Source: Phorcus lineatus (lineage: Eukaryota > Mollusca > Gastropoda > Trochida > Trochidae). Taken from it: a DNA stretch of 64,000 nt. The position numbers and the translations under genes are program-made. Below are positions 11,901 through 23,900 of this stretch, one piece after another; the first letter of the stretch is position 1, and each line of letters begins with the position of its first letter. The stretch spans positions 10,577,016 through 10,641,015 of the forward strand of contig OV121098.1 of NCBI GenBank assembly GCA_921293015.1, given 5' to 3'. The notes under the pieces were generated by a model, which did not search any database, was not told where the DNA came from, and worked only from the letters and a program-made list of their open reading frames with translations.

Positions 11901-14900
11901 CATAAAGTCATTTAGTGAATTTCTAAAAGGTTCAATGATTATTATGTTCACTCAGTTCTGTTTCATTCACCAGTGTACTTTGTATCTTTAACTCAAATGT
12001 TCTGCTGATTAGAAGCCACGATATATAGAGAATCTCACCCACATGTCTCCTGATATCAAATATATTCGATTCCGTGGGTGAGATTCTATTTATCATCCAA
12101 AATCATTTTTTCATTTCGATTCCGTGGAAAATATATATTTCTGAACACTACGGTGATGTCATAGCATTGTGACGTCATGTCTATGATGTCATAGCATTGT
12201 GATGTCATCACTTGATGATGAAAAACAATTGTGATGTCATGAACTTGACTGTATTGTAGGAGGGCATTGTTCAAAATCTACCGATAAAACGACATCTCCC
12301 AGGAGATATTGCTTGATCTTCCACAAGCGATATCTCCTGTGGAATACAGTTTTGGATGATATAGGTGAAATACTCTTGAAAGCAGCCTTAAGCCATAAGT
12401 CACCTTACTTCTGCTGATTAGGAACACAAGCCTTGCTCGTTTAGTATTTTCACCAGACATAATCCTTTACTGAAAAAAAGAAAGTTTGATACAGAAATAA
12501 ACAAATTTGGTTTGTTCCAGGTTGTATCTGTGACAACTACTCCTTCCTCTGCGTGTCTCACGGAGGACTCTACCTTCACTCTCAGAGATGGCCGAGGAAC
12601 GTTCACTGGCTCTATCTGTGAACCAATCGAGTCTGTCAATCTCACATTCTCTGTGAATAAGGTTGGAGTTAGTCCTATTACAACACCGAGTTTCAATGTG
12701 ACGGGTAAGTCAACTTTATCTTGCCGCCAAGTGTATGTCTTGATAAAAGTGTCAAAGTTCAAAAGTAGTTTGTTAGCCTTTCATGTGAGAAAAAGCTAGG
12801 CTAGGAAAGTGTCACTACTGGTATTCTGAAAGGCTAGTTACTAAAAACCCAAATTTAAAACATGCACTACTTATAAAGCAATTTAACATTTGAACTTTAT
12901 TTAAACTTTATTACTAAATGATAAACCAGACTCTCATTCAATCCCAATGCAGCTGTCAGCAACTCTGAATGGTAATAACAAGGAAAAAAGAACGTGTCTA
13001 CTGTGTACTATCAAAATAAACATGTATAGAAAACAGATATAACTTTAGTGTTGACTATTTAAAAAGTAAATATTTATATATAACTCCTTTTCTAAATTTA
13101 CCTTTTACCAGCACTAAGGGTGCGCTGTATTATTGGTATTTCGGTATGAGACAACTGGATACGTACCGGTTCACTCTTCTGAATATATCCAACATAACGC
13201 ATGATATAAAATTGACAATTTTCGTGTAAAACTGCCGAAAAATATAACCAAAAACTTGATATTAGTGAAAGTTGAAGTGTGAACTCACAAGTTGAAAATA
13301 GCACAGTCATAATAAAAGTCAGAAACAAGTCCCTGAAACTAGCCAGTTGAGCATTGATCACTGTTCTTATTGCTGTTATTTAGTCACGAGAGCATGGAAA
13401 AAAATAAAATATGAAAATTACCAATATTGCAATACATATTGCAATACCCCTCTCTGTGTCGCAATATATTGCGATATGGAAATGAGTAGCGATACTCATC
13501 CTTAACCAACCTTATATATATATGTATGTATATATGTATGTATGTATGTATGTATGTACAGTGCCGTGCCACTTATATTCGTACGATTCAAAATGGCGGC
13601 CGTTTATTTACGAGTCGACTCAACTTTTCAAGCGCCATTTATCAATTAAAAACTTATTAACATACCTTAATATTTTGTTAGATGTACTTTCATGCTTATT
13701 ACTTTTGCTATCCTCCTTGGGATTGACTGATAAAGGCCTTGTATTAAGTCTAGCTCGATGTTCTGCCAGAAAGTGTGGATTGCAGCGAACAGTTCATCGT
13801 GTGTTGTTATGGCATTTACGGTCTCCTGCAACTTTCTTTATAATTTTAGCCACACATTCTCGATAACATTGAGATCAGGTGACACTACATGAACAACAGA
13901 CTTGCCAGGTCTACAATTTACCCGTTAGTCTGCTGGTTTGAGAAGTAGAGAACTGTTCTACATGCAGTAGGGTTTGGGTGCTATGCAACACTGCATTTCA
14001 GCGTAGTGGGTTCTATGCGACACTGTATTTCAGCGCAGTGGGTTCTATGCGACACTATACTTCAGCGCAATGGGTTCTATGCAACACTGTATTTCAGCGC
14101 AATGGGTTCTATACAACACTGAATTTGAGTGCAGTGGGTTTTATGCAACACTGAATTTCAGCACAGTGGGTTCTATGCAACACCGAATTTCAGCGCAGTG
14201 GGTTCTATGCAACACCGAATTTCAGCGCAGTGGGTTCTATGCAACACTGAATTTCAGCGCAGTGGGTTTTATGCAACACTGAATTTCAGCGCAATGGGTT
14301 CTATGCAACGATGAATTTGAGTGCAGTGGGTTTTATGCAACACTGAATTTCAGCACAGTGGGTTCTATGCAACACCGAATTTCAGCGCAGTGGGTTCTAT
14401 GCAACACCGAATTTCAGCGCAGTGGGTTTTATGCAACACTGAATTTCAGCGCAATGGGTTCTATGCAACACTGAATTTCAGCGCAGTGGGTTTTATGCAA
14501 CATTGTATTTCAGCGCAGTGGGTTTTATGCAACACTGTATTTCAGCACAGTGTTTGTCTAATCAGTGTAATCTCTATAACAGAATAAAATATTTGTCAGC
14601 TTATAAAGTTAAATGTTCGAAACAAATTATGTTAATAGTATCGCGATATTTTGTCTCTTATTGCGATACATCAATGTATCATTGACCCCCATCCAAAGTG
14701 TCCAAGCACAAGTCGCCGACCGCAGTCTTATGAATCATCTGAACCAAGCGTTCTACGATCGGACTCCGACTTGATGGCTGAAATTAAACAACAAACAGCA
14801 GATTCCTTTCCCGACATTTCACATTCTAATAACAATGTCAAATAATTTACTGCAACATGCAACTTTTTCTTATAACATATTTACAGTAATACCTTGATAC

Positions 14901-17900
14901 TTCTATTATCATAAATCTCAGCTAGGTATGCTTTTAGAACTGATTACCAACAAGATATATATGAACATAACATACAATGCATGTATAACTGCCAAGTTCT
15001 TTCTAATAGAAAATTTGACAGAATGCCTACGTTTTTGCCCATGCGAAAACCGAAAGCTTCCATCTTAACTTAATATAACTGTGTGACTGGAGAATTATTG
15101 CCCCTGCGAATAAAAACCAATCACAAGTTAAAATACGAGACAGCCGGTCGATTTTGCCCATGCTAAAAACAACCGGGGCCGTATATAACATTTAAGCACT
15201 TATGATAATAGCATACTATAACCGACAGCAGATCCTGATTCACTTAGTTCACAGCTGTATCCTTATATAGGATTTGAAAGCATCAGAGCTCCAACGGCCC
15301 CTCTGCCTAATTTTTGCATCAGACCAGCCTTTTCGAGCAGCGGAGCTTGCTGCACCTATTCTGAAACTGTGACCCTTATATCTAGAAGAGTCGAGCTTAA
15401 TAAAGCCAAGAACATTCTTTAACGTTTCACTGAATTTCGATCTTCGATCACAGAATAGTGGCCCTGCTGAAAGAGACCTCACCGAAAGGTAATCTTGCAA
15501 GGCTGCAACCGGGCATAGCTGATGGTTTAGTCGTTCCAGTGTTACAAGTTTTAAAGAATTTGATTTGTTATGCTTAAAATTGGAAATACTTATGTACGCC
15601 GCATCGTCAGAGAAAGAAACATCTTGCACCTGCAAAGATGCCGGTAGTCCCTGATTCTGCACCGTATGTTCTCCAATACGGAAGAAACCATGAAAAGCTA
15701 CGAGAAACATTGAACGAAATAAAGACTGTTCAAAAGGCCTACTGATAACTACACGTAATGCCTTAGTCATTTCCCCCAAAATATCTTCTGTGATCGGGAG
15801 TCTATTCTCAATTTTACCTCCCTGTAGTAATTTCTGTACAACGAAAGAATTTGAATTCTCTTGTAAACCGCGAATCTTGTGTATGTAGCCTAGAGCCTAA
15901 ATGTAAGTTCTCATTGTAGCAGGAGATAATTTCTGATGGAACATAAACGCTACAAAAAGTGACCGGTTTGATGCTGCTATCGGAAGAGTTGCTTCCTTTC
16001 TTAAACAATTTGAACAGAATTCCACAAACAATTGCCACGCTCTTTTGTACGTGCACTGACTTTTAACACTAAGTCATTAGTGTGCCTACATGAAATGAAA
16101 GTTGTCTGGAAGAAGGGATGGAGGGATTTGCGTTTTGAACCTGTCTGCCCAAACTGCCTGAGAGAGGAATTTTGTTATCTGCAACCGAGAAAGCAAGTCC
16201 GCCGAGGTGATAAAACGACCTGGAATATGCTCGGCCCAAAAGTGAATATTGTATTCCATACATGCCAAAACTAACCCCCTAACGATCGACATTATCATCG
16301 GATCCTTAGACGATTGCTTGTTGATAATATACACTAAAGCCATGTTGTCTGTATGAAAAAAATACACTTATCCCTCAATTCTGCGGACCAGAGTTTTACT
16401 GCCACCATGATAGGAAAAAGTTCCAATAAAGTTATGTTCCACGACTTCCAATTATCCGGCCACAGACCGTATGCCCATTTTGAGTTTAATACTAAGCCAT
16501 ATCTTGTAGATGCCGCCGCATCTGTAAACAAATGTAGCGAGGTATTGGATTGCCAAATTTGTTTAAGGAGAAGAGATTTACCATTATGATTGCTGACTAG
16601 ATCTAACCATAATTTCAAATCTGTCCTTGCTTCTTTGTTCAACCTAATGTGGTTTACATACACCATTTGTCAGATCAAACAGTCTACGTAAGAAAGGCCT
16701 TCCCGGCATGTGAAATTCAAGTAGCCTAATAGAGCTTGCAGATCACGAAGTTTTATTTTCTTCTTTTTGTAGACAGCTACAATGTTTTCCCGAGCTTTAC
16801 AAAGTTTATCCAAAGGTAGTCTTGCTTCCATTAATAAACAGTCTAACTCTATACCCAAGAACTGCAAGCATGAGGATGGGCCAAAAGTCTTGTCTTTTGC
16901 CATGGGCACCCCAATATCGTGGCATAAGTCTAAGAACGCTTTGAGACTTGAGTTGCATACGACATTTCTCCTCGTCATTTTCGATTATCAAAAAATCGTC
17001 TAAAATGTGAAGCATGTTTCTTATTTTCAATTTTTTGCAAGCTATCCAGTTAATAGCAGTACTGGACTTCTCAAAAATCTGACATGAGGAAGAGCAACCC
17101 ATGGGTAAGCACTTGTCAAAGTAAAATTCTCCTTTCCATTTAAAACCTAAAAGATGATGGTCAATCGGATGAATAGGTATAATTCTAAATGCAGATTCTA
17201 TATCTGTTTTCGCCATACTACATCCCTCACCGAAATCAGCAATAATGTCCATTGCCTCGTCTAACGCATCTTGCGGTATGCCGTCATTAATAGACTTCCC
17301 TACAGGGAAGGACAAGTTATGAATCATTCTGAATTGACCTGGGGTTTTCTTTGGACATAAACCTAAAGGAGACAAGTGTAATTGGCCAAATGGGGATTGC
17401 TTGAATGGACCAGCTATCCTGCCCGTTAACAGTTCCTTATCTAATTTCCTCTGTACTTCATGAGGATTGGTTTTAGCGCTTTTTAAAGAAGTTTCAGTTG
17501 AAACCAAATCACCTCCTTCGTACTCTAGACGAAAACCATGTTGAAATCCCTAAATAAGATAAGACACTAATTCAGGATTGTAACCCTGTAACCAAAACTC
17601 TTATCTATCTGCGTTCACTGGGGAAGGGAGACGACCTTGGCCCGTGTTGGGAGTCTTTAAAGTTGGGACGAAAAGAACCCTTCACAAATGTGACTGACTG
17701 AAACCAAAGTTCCCAATGGACCGTCCCCCAGTCTACCGTGTTAATGACCCTCATGTTCTAAATGTAACATCATAAGAATTCCAGTTTCCCCCTTTCTGAT
17801 TCAAATCTCTTATAATGCTGATGTACTTCAGCATTGCCTGTGTTTGCTCTGGATACTTCTGAAGATATATCGCCATATAAACATGAAAGGCTGTAAGCCA

Positions 17901-20900
17901 TCTGTCTACCGACAATGCAACGCCCTTAGAAGGCCCAGGAAAGCAAATTGACTGCCCTTATACATTGATAACTAATTTCTGTTGCTTAACATTGTCACTT
18001 AATAATGACGACATTTCAACAAATTCATTGTTCCAAATCTTTGATTTCATTTTATCGGAAACCCCCGTACCCAGAGGAATAGAACCAGTTTTAAACAGTT
18101 CAAAATCACTACTGCTTACTGACAAAGAGACATTGTCTACATTAAAGGGGTTAAGGATCTCCACACCGTCTTCAACGATGCGGACCGCTGAATTCTGGAC
18201 ATCTTCAGTGACTTCCGGTTGTGCAACCGGGGCAGGTGCCGAGATGATTTTCTCATACGAAGCAGTCAAAGTCTTCAATCGCTTCGTTCTTGTCTTAGAT
18301 AAGGCTTGACAAACGCAGTCAGGGGGCCTGGTCACCAAAGATGTCCGATCCACCCCGCCGACCACACGTTTCTTACCCCGAGGAAGACGGGGCATCTTCC
18401 AAGATTATCTAATAACATAATTTAAAGGAAAACCAGTTTCTGCTTACTTTATATAGAACTGCATAACATTATCATAAAAAAAGGTAAACATAAGTTTCCA
18501 ACTAGACATTAGCTATCGTCATTGCTGACAGGTAATATATTGATATTTAGCATGGTTGCAAATGTCGTAGATCACATGCAATAACAATTGACATTAATGC
18601 GTTAAAATTATACGAATATCATATAATAGTAACTAAGATTACTATGGCCAAGCAACTAGTTAGTTTTCAAAGTTAGTTACCAGCCCTGGTGTCTGGTAGA
18701 CTTTTCTGGTAAGTTTCCTACACTGGTATTGAACAATAATTTAAGTTAGGATATCGTTGGGTTTTCATCTAAAACGTCAGTGGGATGTGATAAAGCGTTC
18801 GGTTTTACGTCGCACCTACACACGGACGTTTGACGTTTTCTTCAGCACCTTAATGGCGGACGTTTACGTGACACCAATGGCGGCACCCATGAAGATGCGA
18901 ATAGAAACGTGTATATGTATCATGATATAATGTCTAAATGTGTTTTGTATCGACGCACTCGTATCGCATTGTAGACAATCCAAACATCAATACTATCGAT
19001 GAATTGTTACACCACTACTTTCAAATGATCTGAACTGTATTGAAATCTGCCCAAGGATTCAGATCATAGGGCGTGTGATAGGAGGGTGCACATATGCGTA
19101 TAAGTAAAGGATAGCACGTGCCAGCTCAGTGAGCTCGTGCGAGAGGGTAGAAGGTGCCCTTAGGCTATTAGCAGCGGGGAGTGGGGAAAATTGAGTGATT
19201 GTTACACTTATTTTGGGTACAATAGACATTATCAATGTTTGCATAACTTTCAGAACATGTATCTGCATGATTTAGAACTCCAACAATACAAAACTCGGTA
19301 GCTAAGCGAAAGCCAGGTCAAAAGTACATGCGTTGAATTGACACTACTGCCATACTAAAAGTGGGTATTGCAGCGAAAATGAGTTAGCGTGAGATAACTC
19401 AGTTTAAACCTGCATCATGCGGACCAGCCAATGGCCCGCATCTTAAGGGTTAACAATGCACAGCTAGACAGTTGATCAATGAAAGTACTAGAGTCTGTGT
19501 GAAATATTTCAGTTAATTAGATTTTAATGTTTGATTGCATTATTAATGTGGTCTTTAGAATGTATTCAAAATTTTTCAAAGATCAAACTTGCCTAGAGTG
19601 CTTACTTTAAGTTAGAGCATAATTAAGCTTTTTTGGATGACACTACACTTTTCTAGAATTTCTTTCATTTTTTTTTTCTGTATAGGTGAAATCCATATTG
19701 CAAGTTATTTCGACATTTACACTCGTGGATCAAGTTATGATGAACAACCAAATTGTGAATCCTTTGCCAAATTTGCTATGGTGGACATCAATAAAGGTGT
19801 CTACCCAGGGGTTCTTGAAGGTGAGATATTGTTATTTTAATATAATTGTACAAGATATATCAAGTATTGATACCATGACTTGAAAAACACATTTTACTCA
19901 TGTCTTAATCAGAGAAATATGAAAAACATTCTTAAAGAGCCACTCCTTGATTTCATAACATATTATTTACCTTTGATACGAAGCTAAATGTCATATGAAG
20001 AGCTATAAAATCAAAACATTTTAACTTTTCACTTCCTGAAGATATATATCTGACAAATACTGGTTTTCCATGAAAATCTAAAAACAGCCTCATAAATGCA
20101 CAGAGGTGAAGATATCACGTGCAATACACATGGATATTAATTATATAACCTAACATACACTATCAACTCCTAAGTGCCTCCCTAGCTGTTTTAGTTAAAG
20201 GAATATTCCGGTGCGAATTAGTTTATTTTCTAATAATAGATTGAGAATCAAAGATCGTTCTCACAAATTATTAAACGTTTTGGTTGATTGGTAAACTTAG
20301 AGACATGAATCAGAAATTGCTACTTTCGCTTGACACGGGCGCAGCCATCTTTCCGGTAAAAATGGCGTCCTTCAAACACCAGATATTCGGTGCAAGGAGC
20401 TTGTAAGTGCAGTAGAGTTTGCAAAGCAAACTGACGTTTTCCCGTGTCTGCGCTGCGCTCTTGCTAAAGTTAGCTTAAATTTTTTTTCGTTGCAACTTAA
20501 AAGATGGAATATAATATCAAACCTTATATGTTTGAACTCTACTTTAAGGAAGGGGAAATTCGGGATGAGTTGGACGACAGCGATAATTCGGATGAAATTG
20601 ATATTTCTGATAGGAACGTCGACCGTCTCACAAATTGTCATGGTGCGAATGCGGGCATTGTGCGTTGAATGTTGATGTTGTCAAGAGGAACCATACCTAC
20701 AAAATAGCATCAATGGCATCTCTAAGCACATCGATTTTCCAACAATTTGTTTTGGTCCCCCTGTACGTCCTTACAATATCCTACATTTAATTCATGCTTT
20801 TCAACGGCATGGGGGGCCGAGCCCCAGATGTCCTCACAAACCGGTAGGTTGACATTATCAACTCGGGCCCAAACGCGAGGAATAAAATTAAAGATATTTT

Positions 20901-23900
20901 TCATTATTGATAATTGGAATACTATTTCACAATTATGAAAAGAATTTGTAAAATAATGTACTTGAAAAAAATTGTCCTGTTAAAAATTTAAAAATGTTGT
21001 AAACAATAATAATTTGAATGTAATCATTTTCCTACAAATTGACAATTTATTCCAAATATTTGTGACCAATCAATTGTTCTGTACGCTATCACTTTCATCA
21101 TTTCAATGAAGATTTTACTCTGTTTCTCATTAGCAGAGTAAATTCATTGTAAGTACTGTGGTTATAAATTTCAAAAGGATCAAACATAAATTCAAAAGAA
21201 AGACAACAAATTCGGTATTGATTATTGAATATATTTTATCTATAATAAGAAATATACATACTAAACATTATAAATCATCATTCAGTCGATTTCATTCAAA
21301 ATTAGTGATTAGTAGTTAAATGTTAAATACAAATACAATGCATTTATCATTACTTATTCACATATCACTTTCATAATGAACATTTGGATATTTACCTAGA
21401 TGCCAATTGATGGAGAAACAAATACCAATGCACTGATATGTCAACTCAATTCTGGCATGGTGCCTGATATATACCTGCAATTTGATACTTCATTTCATGA
21501 TAACACTGTATATATACACTCAATATGTAAACACATTGCAAAGAATTCACAACATATTACAGTACTAAGAGACTTTAGTTGAAAGTTGAGTGTTATTGTA
21601 AAAGGAGAACCATACATCCTTCAAGTTTCTCAAACATGGATACTATACCATATCTAGCTCCAGACAGCAAGTATCCGCTCCGTGACGTCACTAATATACC
21701 GTAGAGGTACTCGGAGGGAAGGCGCCCTGACTTGGAGGTTGATACCATATGCCATAGACCTGGGTGTTCCACCTATTTAAGACAGTTAAGTCTCAAGTCT
21801 CACGGTGGACAGAAGCTGGGGAAATGAATATGTAAAGTTATACCTGTTATACTTGCCTGTGTCGTACTGAGAATTCGGCAACAATTCCCTGAAGAGCAGT
21901 ATACTGGGTTTTAAAAAATTAATGAAGCCATGAATCTTCATGAGTTACATTGAGTTGATTATATAAACTTTGATTGTTTCTCTCCAACTACAGTAAAAAA
22001 AATTGTAATACATGATTAGTAATAGGAGCATAGAATGTTGGGCTGTCTTTCTGTACATATTTTTATACAAACAGATTAACAAACAGATAAATTTAAGTTA
22101 TTCTAAATTAAGTTCAACAATGTAAGCTGATCATGCATAATTTCACACAACTGTCTATCAATGTATGTGTTGATTAAACATCACATTTCACTAAGTCCAT
22201 GGTTCCACAAATTAGGAGATCAATAACATGACAGTAAACAGTCAATAATATCCAAGTGATAGTGTGATGGGTCCAAGGCTTCACAAACTGGGAGATCAAT
22301 AACATCGAATCAAATAGTCAATAATATCCAAGTGATAGTGTGATGGGTCCATGGCTTCAGCTTGCGATGCTCTTTTCCTCCTTCAGATTGGACCCCAACA
22401 AGGAAACACTCATCTTCAAAATGGTCTTCACAAACAACCTGTAAATTTTGAACTTAATGAAATTCTACACAACAATCAAATACCAACTTCATTATAATCC
22501 TAAATTTTTAAAAATAATTATATGAGATAACCTCTTTGAGATTATACATATATATATATAATTGTTGTTGAAGATTAATTTAGAAATTTATGATTATATT
22601 ATTTCAAATTATTGGCCAACTGACTTTAAAAAAATGGAAAAAAAAATATCAATGGAAATCAATGGATAAAATAGAATAACAACATTGTTTTGTTTATATT
22701 TACATACATCAGTTCTCCTCAAGTCGGAAAAAACATTTTGCAAACATTTCTGATTGTACTTCGAAATAACATAACAGCGATCTAGTCACTGTCTTTCGTA
22801 ACCAAAACGTTTTTTTTCGTACAATTCCAAACAAATTCCGTGAATCATTTTTCAATTAACAAAAAAAACGTCAAATTGTGTAACACACTTTGGGGGATTA
22901 ATTGCTTGATCTAGTAACTCCGAACACATTCGAAAAGTAATGAAGTTTCATGTTTCAGATCAGGGTGTACGAAATTAATTGCGAACCAACGACGAGAGTA
23001 CACGAGTAGGATTCGCTACGCTGAATAATCGTCATCTAGCATATAGATTTTTAGATTGGGAAATTGTCTAGGAAGTGCATTTAACTTACCTGTCATTTTC
23101 TTAATCAGTTTAAATCCTCAATAATTGTCATTAACAAACATATGTATGAACTTTAAATAGTTAGTAAGGTTTTTAATAACCAATCACTTTAAACAACAAT
23201 TTATTATCGTTAACAAGAATGGTACAAACTGTACAAACCTTGTGCTGCGCGAACTTGAAAGTCTTGACTGTTCATCCTGTACCAATGTTGTGCAGCCATC
23301 TACAACTCAGACTTTCGTCATTCGATGGCTTTGGGGGATCTGAAAATATGATTTCCCGTAACCGGGACCATCTGTCCCCCGATCGTTTCGGTTGGAGCAG
23401 CCCCATGCTTGACAGGCCGGCATCGCGTCCCATGTATAACAGCCGTGCATCCTAATTTCGTGGTGTTTGACGCGCCCCAAATCTCGCTCTCGTTTGCTAA
23501 TCGAGACTGCAAAATGGCGGCGTCCGTGAGGCCGGTCAAATAGTAGAAATTCAGATTTCAAATTTTTATTATGGGCTTCCCCGATTACCTAAAAATTATT
23601 TAATTATATGTAAGGCCTATGAAATATACATTCTTTTATTAGCGCAAATTTCATTTTGCATTGGAATAAGTCTCCAAAATTACGTTTGACCATTTGACGC
23701 GCGCCACTGTCCGGTTTTCGATCATAATTGCGACGTACTACATTCCTATTGTCACTGTAAAAACACCCAATAAGCTTTAAAATGTGTCTTTTTAGTTGAT
23801 ACTTTGCGATCAAATGACACCATTGATAAAGTTTGGCATATATGACTCCAACAACTCACGGAGTGGCTCTTTAAGGAAGTCTAATTTATTTTTGAATTAA

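Larger units (their letters stand above)
14690..18915 (-). mobile_element. Decayed Ngaro/DIRS-type tyrosine-recombinase retroelement
   Basis: Minus-strand order gag-like, reverse transcriptase, RNase H, tyrosine recombinase, as in Ngaro elements. Limits come from the host repeat it interrupts: text before 14690 matches 39355-39425 and text after about 18915 matches 39460-39545, adjacent in the uninterrupted copy. Several frameshifts; not functional. Confidence 0.75.
20199..23665. mobile_element. Inner TTAA element carrying P2X7-like and THAP relics (Kolobok-like?)
   Basis: Bounded by TTAA at 20195-20198 and ATAA at 23666-23669; the empty site in the sister copy reads gttttagATAAgtctcc at 45829-45844, so the 3467 bp are an insertion with a 4-bp target duplication. 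End sequences share ATTCCnnTGC in inverted orientation. It contains a + strand zinc-finger relic near the left end and a minus-strand THAP relic near the right end. TTAA targets plus THAP proteins are known for Kolobok transposons; assignment is inferred. Confidence 0.6.
19932..23874. mobile_element. TTAA-flanked TIR element (outer), interrupted by another TTAA element
   Basis: Ends TTAAAGAGCCACTCC (19932) and GGAGTGGCTCTTTAA (to 23874), perfect inverted copies. Left half 19932-20198, right half 23666-23874; between them sits the inner element. An uninterrupted copy lies at 45567-46048, and a left-end scrap at 37657. Confidence 0.85.

Noticed and set aside
14070..14587. Open frames reading ISAQWVLCNTEF
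   Set aside because: Artefact of the 33-bp period of the SINE-derived minisatellite.
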